DNA from: Viridibacterium silvisoli
Lineage (GTDB): Bacteria; Pseudomonadota; Gammaproteobacteria; Burkholderiales; Rhodocyclaceae
DNA length: 64,000 nt
Assembly: GCF_036017035.1 (NCBI RefSeq)
Contig: NZ_JAYXHS010000002.1
Coordinates: 868,001 to 932,000 of the forward strand
Reading direction: 5' to 3'
Part shown: piece by piece, positions 16,087-29,700 of the stretch
How the letters are laid out: every line of letters begins with the position of its first letter
How positions within the stretch are numbered: position 1 is the first letter of the stretch
Translations under genes and position numbers: made by a program
The notes under the pieces: model-generated
What the model was told of the DNA's origin: nothing
The model's input: the letters and a program-made list of their open reading frames with translations, nothing else
Database searches by the model: none

Positions 16087-17700
16087 ATGATGCGTTTGAA
16101 ATGTGTTGCCTCATTGGCGCTGTTGTCTCTGCTGGGTGCTGCGAATGTGCACGCCCAGAATCTGGACAAGCTGCCAGCTTCACTCTTCCTCAACGAGTTC
16201 CGCGTCGAGGGTAATACCGTCTTGTCGACAGACTTGGTCGAGCGCTCCGTGGCCGACTTCCTCGGGCCGGATCGCAAGCTCGACGATGTGTATGCCGCGC
16301 AGGATGCATTGGCCAAGCAATACGAGACCGCGGGCTACGTGTCGGCTTCCGTACGTGCGGTGCGTCTCGATCCCGTGGATACCGAATGGGGCAAGGGCTG
16401 GGTCGTGGTGTTGCAGGTCGTCGAGGGGCGTGTCGACCGGCTCAAGGTGACGGGCGCTGAGTACAACACACCGAGCGAGGTGAAGGAGCGGACGCCGTCG
16501 ATTGCCGAAGGCACGGTGCCGCATTTCCCGAGCCTGCAGAAGGATCTGGCCAAGGTGGCCGCGATGTCGGACATGACGGTCACACCGGTGCTGCGTCCCG
16601 GCCGCGACCCCGGCACGATGGAAGTGGAACTGAAGGTCGAGGACAAGCTTCCCCTGCATGGTTGGGTACAGCTTTCCAACGAGCAGAGTCCGGACACGAC
16701 GCCGCGCCGTCTCGAAGTAGGTGCGCGCTACGACAACCTGTTCCAGGCGCAGCACAGTCTCTCGATGCGTTACATCACGACGCCGCTGAAGACCGATGAA
16801 ATCCGCGTCGGCGCCTTGAGCTACAGCCTGCCATTCGGTGGCGGTGACGATCGACTGACGATGTATCTCGTGCGTTCCGACAGTAACGTGATCAGCGATA
16901 CGGGTACGGGCGTGGTCGGCAAGGGTACGACCTTCGGCTTGCGCCAGAGCCTGACCCTGCCAGCGACGCCTGGCTCTGCGGCCGGGAGCGATTTCGAGCG
17001 CGTGAGTTACGGCGCCGACTTCAAACAACTCGATGAGGTATCGGAAGCGACAGGCTCGAAGCCGGTGCGTTACCTGCCGTTTTCCGTGCAGTACATCGGC
17101 ATGTTTCCGCAGGAGTCCGGGCGCTGGAATCTGTCGAGCACGCTCAATACGAGCTTCACCGGAATCAGCGATCGCGAGGTCGATTGCAATGGTCACCAGA
17201 CGGACCAGTTCGACTGTCGGCGCAGCGGTGCCTCGGCGAGCTACCTCACGTGGGCGAACAACATCAAGCGTGAGCAACCCTTCGGCCAGTGGCTGGGGGT
17301 AGGGCGCCTGAACTTTCAGTTTGCCAGCGGCCCGCTGCTGAGCAGCGAGCAGTTCTACGTCGGCGGTACGGATTCGGTGCGCGGCTACTACCAGTCCGAG
17401 GCGGGTGGCGACGACGGCGCCAGCGCCAGCATCGAGCTCTTCACGCCACGCCTAACGCCCGGCAGCTGGGACGTGAGCGCGAAGTTGCTCGCATTCCTCG
17501 ATACAGGCTGGGTGCGCACCCAACAACCGCTACCAGGCCAGACACCGGACTACCGTCTGTTGAGCAAGGGTGTCGGCATGCGCGTGGAATTCGGCAAGTA
17601 CCTGAAGGGCACCCTTGACTGGGGCCGCACGATGTTGCCAGGGCCGCGCAGCAAGGACGGCGCGAGTCGCCTGAATGCCGAAGTGAAGGCGGAGTTCTGA
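16087..17700 (+). CDS. TpsB outer-membrane transporter (ShlB/FhaC/HecB family)
   Basis: A 537-residue Omp85-superfamily protein that moves the TpsA partner across the outer membrane. The signal peptide is MMRLKCVASLALLSLLGAAN-VHAQ (two adjacent ATG codons; either could start). Residues about 30-115 hold a POTRA domain (FLNEFRVEGNTVLSTDLVER, VVLQVVEGRVDRLKVTGA) and 120-190 a second POTRA-like part. From about 200 onward there is a 16-strand barrel pattern of alternating residues. The conserved VRGY motif of the family, in GGTDSVRGYYQSEAGG, is present near residue 425, and the chain ends in an aromatic strand (NAEVKAEF) recognised by the BAM complex. It is 58 nt upstream of the giant tpsA gene, so the pair is probably one operon. 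Confidence 0.95.
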   Translation: MMRLKCVASLALLSLLGAANVHAQNLDKLPASLFLNEFRVEGNTVLSTDLVERSVADFLGPDRKLDDVYAAQDALAKQYETAGYVSASVRAVRLDPVDTEWGKGWVVVLQVVEGRVDRLKVTGAEYNTPSEVKERTPSIAEGTVPHFPSLQKDLAKVAAMSDMTVTPVLRPGRDPGTMEVELKVEDKLPLHGWVQLSNEQSPDTTPRRLEVGARYDNLFQAQHSLSMRYITTPLKTDEIRVGALSYSLPFGGGDDRLTMYLVRSDSNVISDTGTGVVGKGTTFGLRQSLTLPATPGSAAGSDFERVSYGADFKQLDEVSEATGSKPVRYLPFSVQYIGMFPQESGRWNLSSTLNTSFTGISDREVDCNGHQTDQFDCRRSGASASYLTWANNIKREQPFGQWLGVGRLNFQFASGPLLSSEQFYVGGTDSVRGYYQSEAGGDDGASASIELFTPRLTPGSWDVSAKLLAFLDTGWVRTQQPLPGQTPDYRLLSKGVGMRVEFGKYLKGTLDWGRTMLPGPRSKDGASRLNAEVKAEF

Positions 17701-17758
17701 ACGTGTCCGGTGGGAACAGTGGCGGCCGCTCAGGTCGCATGAGTGCAGGAGCAGCGAT

Positions 17759-20700
17759 ATGAACAGCATGCGTTACCGCGTCGTTTTCAACGACAGTCTG
17801 GGTGCCTGGATGGCCGTGGCCGAAAACGTTGCTGCGCGTGGCAAACCGTCACGTGCGCGCAGCGCCGGTGCGCTGGTCTCGCTGCTGTCGGCGTCGACAC
17901 TTTCGCTGATCGGATCGCCGCTCGCTTACGCGGCCGGGCCACTGCCCGTCGCCAGTAGCGCAGCTGCGCGTACTGTCACCAACACCGCGGGTGTGGGCAT
18001 CAATACGAACGGCAATATGATGACCGTGACGCAGAGTGGCAGGTCGGCCGTCGTGAACTGGGATTCGTTCGACGTGAACAGGGGCTATCGCGTTCACTTC
18101 GACCAGAACGGCGACAGCAGCGCACGCACGCTCAACCGCATCTGGGATGCCAACCCGTCTGTCATCAACGGTCAGATCACGGCGCCTGGTCAGGTGTACC
18201 TCATCAATCGCAACGGCATTCAGTTCGGCAAGGATTCACAGATCGACGTGGGCGGTCTGATCGCCTCGGCGCTCAACATCAAGGTCAAGACTTTCGAGGA
18301 TGGTTACCTCAGCCTGAGCGGCAAGGGTGAGGCGGCCTTTTACTACGCGGGGACGCTGGATGCCTCTGGCAACCTGGTCGACTTCGATGCTGCAACGCCC
18401 GACGTGAGTGCGCTGGCAGGGCGTGTGCCGACCGTGCGCAACGAGGGCAGCATCCGCGCGACCGAGGGCGGTTCGATCATGCTCTTCGCGCCGCGCGTCG
18501 AGAATGCCGGGCGCATCGAGACCACGGGCCAGCAGGTCGTGCTGGCGGCAGGCTCCAAGGTTTATCTCGGCGAAAGCAAGAGCACTGCCTTGCGCGGCGT
18601 TCTGGTCGAGGTCGATCCCTTCATCGGCGGCAACAAGGATTCGAGTACGGTGAGCAACACCGGGCTCAAGGAGGCGATGCAAGGCATCATCGCCAACCGC
18701 GGCAACATCACGCTGGCTGCGATGGCGGTGAATAACGATGGTTTCCTGCAGGCCTCTACCGGCAAGCTCGAGAACGGCTCGATCTACCTGCAGGGGCGCT
18801 ACTCGGCAGCGACCATACTCAAGGACAACGAAGGCTCCGACACGACCAATCTGGTGACGGTGGCACGCCAGGGTGGCGAGGTCGTGCTGGGTGGTAACAG
18901 CCGCATCGAACTGCCGGTCGAGAGCATCACCGAGGATGAAGTGAAGGCGCGTGCAGCCGCGCAATTCGTGCCGGAGGCGGGCGAAAGCGAGCTGGTGCGT
19001 GCCTCGCGCCTTAGCGCCTTGCAGGACCTGATCCGCAAGCAGTACACCGTGCTCAAGTCGGATGCGTTCAAGCAGTCGGAGGTGCTGATTGATGGCCGCA
19101 CGGTGCTCATGCAGCGCGGCTCGTCTATCGTCGCGCCAGGCGCGACAGTCAATGTCCTCGCGGCCGGTGAGCGCCGCTTCGGTCTGGATCCGACGAGCAG
19201 CGTGGATAACGTTGCCAATACCAATGCGACCTTCCTGAGCAATGCCGTGGACGATCCGGGCGCGCGCGTGGTGATGGAAGACGGCGCGACGATCAATGTC
19301 TCGGGCTACCGCAACCTCGCGGTCGATGGCAACCGTAACCAGATCAGTGCGACGCTGGTGTCGAACGAACTCAAGGATTCGCCTCTGCAGCGTGCAGGCA
19401 TCCTCTACCGCAAGACCGTGAAGTTCAATCTGCTGGATGTGCCGGGCGGCATCATGGGTGTGGCCGATGCGTCGGGTGCTGTGAGCGGTTTGCGCTACAG
19501 CCTGCGCGAAATGGCGGCGACGGGCGGAGCCGTCAACATCCAGTCGGCGGGCAGCGTGGTGATCGGCAAGGGGGCTACCATCGACGTGTCGGGCGGCTCG
19601 GTGAACTACAGCGACGCCCTGATCGAGACGACGCAGCTCGCCGTGGGCAAGCAGCGCTTCGACATCGGCAAGGCAAGCCAGGACATCGTCTACACAAAGC
19701 TGCTCGCCGCCAGAAGGCTTGTCAAAGGCTATAGCGAAGGCAAGAGTGCGGGCAGCATTACGGTGGAAGCACGTGGCGCAGCCGTGATGGATGGAGACCT
19801 CGTGGGCAAGACCACGCCTGGCATCTACCAGACCACGCCGGGCACGGCACCCAAGGGCGGCACGCTGATCGTTGGCGATGTTTATGGCGGACAAGACAAG
19901 GCCGGTGTGGCGGGTTCGAATCCACGTGCATTGCCATCGTATGGACGCGAAGTGCACTTCGAATCCGGCAGCGGGCTGGACGATGCGGCCAGCTTCTGGG
20001 CCGATCCCCTGAATGCGACGGTCAGTAGCAGTGCCTACAACAAGTTGTCGGCCGACGCACTGGTTGCCGGTGGCTTCCAGAATTTATCGGTGTATGCCGA
20101 TGGCGTTACGGTCTCGGCCGGCGCGCCGATGAATCTGCTCGCCGGCAGCACGGTCACCTTGCGCAGCTCGGGTGACATCAACATCAACGATGACATCAAC
20201 GCTGCTGGCCTGGTGCTCGACGCGCAGGCAGGCAAGGCGGGGGTTTCTGCCGGTTCCATCAGATTGGCAGACGGCAAGAGCATCCGCGCCGCCGGCATGT
20301 GGATCAACGACTACAAGGCGCGGCCGGGCAAGACCTATACGGGTGTGCGTCAGCTCGATGGCGGCGCAGTGAGCCTAACGGCCGTGGGCACTGCAGGGAC
20401 GCCAGGTGGGCCCGGCACGGGAGGTGAAGTCATCCTCGGTGTGGGCAGCATGATCGACGTATCCGGCGGCGGCGAGATCAACTCTGCAGGTACGCTCAAG
20501 CTGGGCAATGGTGGTGCGATCACCTTGAATGGTGGCAACGGTGTGACCTTGAACGACGCCGTGCTGAACGGCTTTGCGTTGGCCAATGGCACGCAGGTCG
20601 GCAAGGGCGGCAGCCTGAGCATCACCGCGCCGGGCATCCGCATCAATGATGTGCCGCATGCCCTCGGCGAGCTGGAGCTGAAGAAAGACTGGTTCATGCA

Positions 20701-23700
20701 GGGCGGCTTCTCGAAGTTCACGCTGAATGCAGCGCTGGGCAACGCGAGCATTGCCGATGGCACGCAACTGGATCTGTCGCGTAGCGTGCGGAATCTGCCG
20801 ATGGCATATCGTGCGACGAAGACCGGCACCGACCTCGCCAGCGTGGGAGCCGTCGGCAAGCTTGATCCGGCAATTAAGGATGCGTCGAGCTTCTCGATGA
20901 GTGCCGCCAGCCAGATCTTCGCTTCGGCAGGTACCGACACTGGCGTCATCGAGATCGGCAAGGATGTGCTGATCAATGCGGGTGCGGGCGGCAGCATCGC
21001 GCTCAAGGCTGACCGGCAGATCACCGTTGCAGGTGCCCTGCGCGCGCAGGGTGGCACGGTGAGCATGAATCTGGTGGCCAACAAGGATGCGCCGGATGAC
21101 GTGGCGGATCGCTCGATCTTCCTCACGGATACCGCTTCGATCGACGTTTCAGGCAAGGCCTTCATCGTCAAGGATCGTCGTGGTCGCCGCTCCGGCGAAG
21201 TGCTCGCTGGCGGCGACATCGCCCTTACGGTGGACAAGGGCTACATCGTCGCGCAGCAGGGTGCGACCATTCGCCTGGATGGCAGCACGGCAACCGTGGA
21301 CAATCTGGCCTTGCGTGCTCCGCAGGAGCTGAGCAGCGACGCCGGCAGCCTGACGCTGGATGCCGGATCAGGCATCGCTTTCGGCGCGCAGGTGTCCGCG
21401 CAGGGTGGTGCGCCCAATGCGGCTGGTGGAAAACTGGCAGTCAATCTGCGAGCGGGCGATACGGCCAGCACGCTGTCCGGCGTGGAACGCATCGTGACCG
21501 TCGGCAACAATCTGTTCGATGGCAGCACGCCACTGGGTACGCTGCTGAAAACTGCGTCGGCAGGGACGGCCTTGGGTAATGACGCCTTGCTGAAAGGGCG
21601 TGCATACGTAGATGCCAACGCGCTTTCTGCACAGGGTTTCGACCACGTCACGATCAGAAGCGATGGCGATCGGCGCGATGGACAGATCCGTTTTGTTGGC
21701 GATGTGAAACTTGCCGCAGCCCGCCAGTTGAGCCTGCTGGCCTCGAACCTCGATATCAACAATGCCAACGTAGATCTCCAGTCGGCTTACGTAAAACTCG
21801 GCTGGCTGGGGCCGAACAACAAGTACAACGCCTCCGTGGTGGGCATCCAGACGCCAGCGAAGGGTACGGGTCGCTTCACGGTGAATGCGGCGCAAGTCGA
21901 CCTGCAGGGCAGTGTGAGCGTCAGCGGCGCGGCGCAGACGACGCTTGCCAGCAGCGGCAATATCCGCCTCATCGGTCAGGTGGTGAAGGACGACAGTACG
22001 CCGGCTGCGGCTGCGACCGATCGCGTCGAAGGCAACTTCTCGGCATCAGGCAATCTCGACCTGCGTGCAGCGCAGATCTATCCCGGCACGCTCTCCGACT
22101 TCACGATCAGCCTTGCGCCGGGTACTGCCAGCGACCCGAGTCTGCTGCGAGTCTCCGGCACCGGCCCGACGCCACAGGTGCCATTGACGGCGAACGGACG
22201 ACTTGCGCTCGTCGCCGACAACATCGAACAGGGTGGCGTGCTGCGCGCGCCGTTTGGCACGATCGATCTCGGCGCACGTTCCAGCCTGACGCTGCAAGCA
22301 GGCAGCCTTACGTCCGCGTCGGCGGAGGGCGCGGTGATTCCCTACGGCGAACTCAATAACGGTACCGACTGGACGATCACGCCCAGCGGCGGCCTGACGA
22401 AGACGGTCAGCTCGGTGCCCGTGCCCACCGTGGCGCTGCGCGGTGCCACGGTCGTTGCGCAGGCCGGTTCGAAGGTGGATGTATCCGGCGGCGGTGATCT
22501 CTCCGCGGCGGAATGGGTACCGGGCGCGGGCGGCTCGAAGAACGTGCTGGCGCAGGCCAACACCTACGCCATCCTGCCGAGCTACGGCAGCGCCTACGCA
22601 CCCGTGACGGAAGGTCTCGACAAGCTGGCAGGCACGCAGATCACGCTGGGCGCCAATAGCGGCGTGCCAGCGGGTACCTACACCTTGCTGCCGGCAAGCT
22701 ATGCACTGCTGCCCGGCGCCTACAAGGTCACCTTGCTGAAGAGTTACCAGGACGCAGCGCCGCAGCTGAAGGTTGCGCAGGCGCTGGGCGGCAGCATCGT
22801 CACCGGTCAACTGTCTGTCGCAAATACGGGCATCAAGGATTCGCATACACAGGGTGTGCTGGTGGAGTCCGGCGACATCACGCGCAAGCGCTCCGAATAC
22901 ACCGAAGTACTCGCGTCGACCTTCTTCGAAGAACAGGCAGCGAGAACCGGCAAGGCGAGCGCACATGACACGGCCGATGGCGGGCATCTGATCCTGTCGG
23001 CGATTGACAGCATCCAGCTGGCGGGCAAGATCGCCATGGAAGCCGCGACACAAGGGGCAGGTAAAAAACGGCGTGGCGGCATGCTCGACGTGAGCCTGCT
23101 CAAGGGCACGCTGGCGAGCGATGGTTCGCCGCGTGGCGACATCGTCATCGGCGACAGCACGATCGTGGCGAGCGCTGGCACGCCGACCCTGCGCGTCAGC
23201 GAGAAGGACATCGCAGATATCGGCGCTGCCAGCATCCTCATTGGTGGCGAGCGCAGCGTGAGCGCCGACGGCGCCACCATTGCAGTCACCGCGCGCGAGC
23301 TGCGCTACAACGGCCAGGGTGGGCTTGGCGGCAACGCAAACGAAGTCATCCTGGCGGGCGTCAGCAAGGTGTCGGTCGAGGCTGGCTCGCGGATCGAGAC
23401 GGCGGCCTACGATAGCGCGCGCCAGCCGTCCCTGCAGGCTAGCGTCAAGGGTGATGGTGCCTTGCTGCGCGTCGCTTCGGATGACGCAGATGTCATCCGC
23501 ACCGGCGTGACAGGCACGCAGGGCAAGCTGGTCGTGCAGAGCGGTGCGACGCTCAAGGGCTATGCCGTGCAGGCAGATGCAACGCTCGATAGCCAGCTGG
23601 CGAAGGACAGCGCAGCTTCGGCAACGGCGTTCTCGCTGGGTGCGCGTCAGATCAACTTCGGCGGTGCTGGCAGTACGGGTGGCTCGGTAACTGGCACGGA

Positions 23701-26700
23701 CTTGAGCGGCGACCTGCTCGCGTCCGTTGCGGGCTCGGCGCAGAAGCTGACCCTGCGTGGCTACGAAGGTATCCGTTTCAACTCGGGACTGGTGCTGGGT
23801 GATGGGCAACCGATCAACGCCCTGCGTTTCGACGCGCCGAGCATCGAGTGGGCAAGCGGCTCGGCCGGCGTGGTGCAGATCAATGCGCAGAGCCTCACGC
23901 TGACCAATACCACGGGCAAGACAGGTGTCGCCGCGACTACCGGCGCCGGCTCGCTCGCTTTGAATGCTAGCGGCAACAGCGGCGCAGGTGCAAACGCTGG
24001 CGTCATCAATGTAGCTGCGGGTGACGTGGCGCTGCTTGGCTTTGGCAGCACCAGCCTCTCGGCACAACGTGGCGTGGTATTCAGCGGCACGGGCAATACC
24101 AATGTCGGTGGCGATCTGGTGGTTGCTGCGCCGATGATCACCGCAGAGTCTGGCGCGCGCCATGTGGTGAGCGCTGCGGGCAGGATCACGACGACTGTCG
24201 GCAGCGGCCCGGTCGAAGACGCGGTCGCCGCAGGCGGCGGTGCCGCCATCAAGTTCGACGCGGCAAGCATCGATCACGGCAGCAACATCGCAAGCAACAG
24301 CGGTACGGTGACGTTGAATGCACGCACGGGCGACGTCCATCTGCAGAACGGTTCGCGCATCGATGTGTCGAGCATGCAGACCGATTTCGATGGCACGACC
24401 AAGAGCACGGACGCGGGCTCCATCACGCTGTCTTCGACTGCGGGATCGGTGCAGCTTGATAGCGGCGCCGTGCTCGATCTGCAGGGCAAGGGCGATTCCA
24501 GCGCGGGCAGCCTGAATGTGCTGGTGCCCAAGGGTGAAGCGAAACTTGCCGGTACGCTGAACGCGGGCGTCTCCGATCTCGGCAAGATTGCGGGCGCCGC
24601 GGCAGGGCGCTTCTATCTGGATGCGGGCAAGCTTGCCAGCCTCGACGATCTCAATCGTCTGACGGCTGCCTTCACCGGCGAGCGCAGCGTGCGTCTGCGC
24701 GTGGGCGACCTGAAGCTGAGCGCAGGTGACGCGAACAAGCTGACCGCATCGAAGGTCAATCTGTATGCAGATGCCGGCAGCATCTACATCGACGGCACGA
24801 TCGACGCCTCAGGCTTCAAGGGCGGCAGCATCGATCTCGCCGCACGCCGCGATTTCGTGACCGATGCCAACGGCAATACGACGGCGCAAGGCGGTGAAGT
24901 GAAGCTCGGTGCGAATGCCGTACTCGATGCCCACGCTACGGGTGACGGGGAGGAGGGCGGCACGGTGCGCATCAGTGTATCGGGCGCTGACGCACGCATC
25001 ATCAACGGCGTCGAGGTCGATCCGAAGAGCGGCACGCTGATCGAGTTCGCCAACGGCAGCAAGGTGGATGTGCGGGGTGGTGTGGGCGGTGCCGATGGCA
25101 AGCTCGTGCTGAACGCGCCGCGTCTCTTCGATGCCAGTGCCTACAACCCGATCAGTGGCACGGGGGCTCCGGTTGTCGAGAGCTCCGTCTTCCCGACGCC
25201 GCCAGCGCCGCTGCAGGATTACACACCACTGGTTGCAGCCGTGGCGGTCGACACGGGAAGTTACCTGTATGCCGGTACGGTTGCTACCGCTTTCGCGGTG
25301 ACCGACCCCAGCAAGCCGGACTACACCGCGGCGGCCAATGCACCGCTGATTCCCAATGGCACGCGCGTCGTCATCGTGGCAGGCATCAATAACAGCAGCG
25401 TCTCGAGCACGACGGGTACGACCTTCTCGATCAATGGCAGTTCGCCTTACCGTATCGCCGCCAGCGCGATCTCCACGACGGCACTCGGCAGGAACCAGTT
25501 GATCGCCGGGGCCAGCTACGAGCTCGTTTTCGTGAACAACCCGAGCGGTTCAGTGCCACGCTACTGGTATGTCGACACGACGAAGACCAAGCTTGGCGTC
25601 GCCAGCGTATCGGTATTGCCGGTCAGTACGCCTGGCTTTACCGGCAGGACCGGTGACATCGTGTACTTCAAACCCCAACTGGCCAGCTTCGGTGGGGCGA
25701 GCAGCAACACCACGAACGGGGGCGTGTTGATCTCCAGCAGTGGGCTGTCCGGCAATGCGCAGCTCTTCACTTCCACAGGCGGCATCGTTGCGCAAGGCGA
25801 CCTGCTGGCGGGTGGCAGCTACGCGGCGGTCTACGACAAGACCAGCAACAGCTTCTCCCTGCTCAGTTCGGTGGGGCAGCAAGACACGATCAAGATCAGC
25901 AATGCGCTGACCAGCGTACCGGCGGATACCTATGACATCCGCTTCACGCCGGGCGCCACCAACACCAGCAGCAATGTGCAGATCCTGCTCAACGACTTCC
26001 GCAATGCCGACGGCAGCCTGCCGCTGCTCTATGCCAGCGACGGTTCGCCGCTCGCGCCCGGCGCACTGGTGGCTGGCCAGAGTTACTCGGCAGGTCGCCT
26101 CAGCGACGGGCGCTATGCCCTGCGTGCGAGCACCTACGAGCAACTGACGGTGACCGGCGCCAGCGATCCGACGCTGGTGGTTTTCTCCTTGTCCAGCCTC
26201 GGTAATACATCGGGTTCGACCTTGAGCAGCGTGCGCCTGAGCGTGAACGGCGCGGGTGCCGTGCCTTTGTTGAACGACTCCGGAGGCAGCGTCGACTTCA
26301 ACTCGCTCGTGACGAACACGCTCTACGTGGCGCGCCAGGTCGGCGGCAGCTACCAACTGGTAAGCACGTCCAATCTGGAATCGTCCGTGCCGATCAGCAA
26401 CAGGGGCGTGGTGCTCGCAGGTAGACCCAACGTCGAAGTGAATGCCGTGAAGACGTACACCGCTGCGACGCTGGATGCAGCCTTGCAATCGAAGGTACAG
26501 CTAGATGCGCAGCAGTTCTCGCAATCCCTGCCGGCCATTGCCACGCAACTGAACCTGGGTTCCGCGGCGAATCTGGTCGTGCGGCCGGGTATCGAGGTGC
26601 GCTCCGTGGGTGACATGACACTCGCAACCGACTGGAACCTCGCCGCGCAGGATGCGAACGGCAACTACCTGTGGCGTTACAACGGCAACACGGCCGCGGG

Positions 26701-29700
26701 CAGCCTGACGCTGCGCGCAGGCGGCGACCTGAAGATCGGCACGACGGCAAATCCGGCATCGCTCAACGACGGCTTCGCCAACGCCACGGCAGCAACGCCG
26801 GGCAGCTTCGCCAATGGCTGGTCCTACACGCTCGTTGGCGGCGCCGATCTGGATGCGGCCTCCAGCCTTGCAACGGTCGATGGCGGCAGCGGCAAGGTCA
26901 TCGTCAGCCAGAAGGTGCGCACCGCGACGGGCGAGATCCGCGTGGCCGCAGCGAGCGACATCGATATCAGCAGCACGGGTGCCTCGGTGTATTCGTCAGG
27001 CCAGCGCACGACGACGAACACCGACGACATGGTCTTGCCGAACTCGGCGGACAAGGGCTACCTCACTGTTGGCGGTGGCGACGTGAGCCTGATCGCTGGC
27101 CGCGACATCCTCGGCCAGGCAGCGACGGATCAGCCGACCACCTGGTTGTGGCGGGTGTCGCCAGAGAAGGCAAAGACTGCCAAGCCTGCTGCGTGGTTGG
27201 TGCTATTTGACCGCTTCAATCAGCAGGTCGGCGCTCTCGGCGGTGGTGATGTCAGCGTTCGGGCTGGGCGTGACATCAGCAATGTTGCTGCGTCGTTGCC
27301 AACGCAAGGTGTCTATACCTACGACAGCAACGGTGTCGTAAACGGCTATACCATTCGCAATGGTGGCGACCTCGATGTGCGTGCCGATAGAGACATTCTG
27401 GGCGGGCAATACATGGTCGAGCGCGGCACCGGGAAAATAAGCGCTGCGGGAAGCATGGCGCCTGGCAAGACCGGATATGCCTTGCAACTCTATGCTGCCG
27501 ACACGCAGTTCAAGCTGAAGGCCGGGGTCGATCTGCAACTCGACAGCGTGCGTAATACGCCCATGGTTGAGCAGAGCACCGGGAATGCCAGTACTTCAAA
27601 GGCATACACAACGTTCTGGAACAGCTATACGAGTGCCAGCGCGCTCGATGCACGGTCTGCGGCAGGGAACATTCGCATCTTCCAGAAGAATTCGGCTGAC
27701 GCAGGGGTGCTGCCTGCCAATTTGCAACTTGTTGCCGCTAGCGGCGGTATCGATCTCGGCGGCGTGCCCCTGCCTATGTTCCCGTCAAGCAGGGGGCAGC
27801 TTGGCCTGTTTGCAGAGAAGGATGTTCTCGCGACGGATGCGTCGGGTGCCAACACAGGCGGTATTTCCATGCTCGATCTTTCTCCGACGGATCTGGCCGA
27901 TCCCTTGCATGCATCAAGAGACAGCAACGGCTTCAAGAAGGCGTTCACGGATGTCACGGCCTTTACTGATAACGGCAATACCTCCCTGGGGGTACGCGTG
28001 ACCGGCTCGACGCTGGTCGGCAATCTGCACGATGGAGACACGCAGCCGGCCAGGATCGTGTCGCGTAGTGGCGACGTGAGCGGCGCCTATTTCATCGCCA
28101 AGCCTGTCAACGTCAGTGCAGGGCGTGACGTGAAAGACATGTCGCTGACGGTGCAGAATCTGACAAGCAATGATGTGTCGAGTGTCTCGGCAGGGCGCGA
28201 TCTGGCCTATTCGAACCTCAGTGCGAGCGACTTGACCCGGTACGTTTCTGTCAAGGACGGTAAATTCAATGACACGACGCCTGCCATCAAAGTGTTCGGC
28301 CCAGGATTGCTGGAGATTACTGTCGGCCGCAACGTCGATCTCGCCAATTCGGGCGGTATCGTTTCCAAGGGGCCAGGCGCAAATAGCTATCTGCCCGATA
28401 GCGGCGCGTCGATTCGAGTGGTGGCAGGCAAACCGACCGACATCAATGCAGCGACTTTCGCTGTGACTTACCTGAACGCATCTGACGTGCCTGCGTTCAT
28501 GGCCTTGTCGAAGGATGCGCAGTTGAACTTTGCGCAAGACTTGCTGCGTCAGCGCTTCATCGATGCTTATCTCGGAACAGGGGGGCAATACCTCACGCAA
28601 TGGCAGGAATTTGCGAGAAGCAATGGTGTGAGTGATGCGGCGATGAGCAATCCGGCATTGGCTGATAGCAAGCTTTTCAATCGCTTCCGCTACCAGGTGC
28701 TGTGGGCGGAGCTCAGCGCATCAGGTATCGCCGCAGCAGCGAGGAATGCCGATGCGAAGGCCAACCCCGGCAAATACACGGCGGCTGAACTGGCGCCAGA
28801 AGTGCTGTATGCCGATGGATTCAAGGCCATCGAACTCATGGGGATCGGCGATGCCTTCCGGGTCAATGGCAATGTACGCATGCTGTTCAGCCAGATAAGA
28901 ACCCAAGCGGGCGGCAATGCAGATCTCCTGGTGCCGGGCGGTTCGCTCGATATCGGCGCGACGCAGTCTCCAGCGTCGAGTTTTGTGCCGCGTGACACGT
29001 CGACCATGTCGGCAGGGCAACTCAAGGACTACGACGCTGAGAAGAAGGCGGCTGATGCCAGGGACAAGTACTTTGCCAGCAAACTTGGTTTGATCGCCAA
29101 CCAAGGCAATTCAAACGTCTTCGCGCGCGATTCGATCAACGTCAATACCTCTCGCTGGTTCGCGATTGACGGTGGTGAACTCATGGGCTGGGCGTCTTAC
29201 GGCAGTATCGATGCGGGCAAGGGGTCACGCACTGCGCAATCGGGTTCGTCGCAGCGTCTCGATGTGGACAGATCTACCGGCAGGTTCTCGCTTGTCGACG
29301 GCGGCGCATCGAGCGGATCCGGTATTGCCAGCATCTTCAATCGTCCGATAACGAGCGGCGGCAATGTAGGGCTCTACGCGCCGCGCGGTTCGATCAATGC
29401 CGGCGAAGCCGGGATTCGTGCTGCGGGGAACGTCTATACGGGGGGCACCGTGATCGGCGGCGATTTCATCGTGTCGGTCGGCACGAGTACCGTACCCGCA
29501 GCGCCACCTGCACCAGCGCTTGCAGTGTCTGCCCCCGATAGCACCAGCGGCACCGAGAAAGACGCAGCGACCGAAGCCGGTGCACCGACCAACGTCAGTC
29601 CGAAGGAGCGTAGTGCGCTGCTGACGGTCGAAGTGCTGGCAACAGACGAAACGTCATCGGCGTCCGCCGTTCCGGAGAGCAGCAAAGACGAAAAGCAGAA

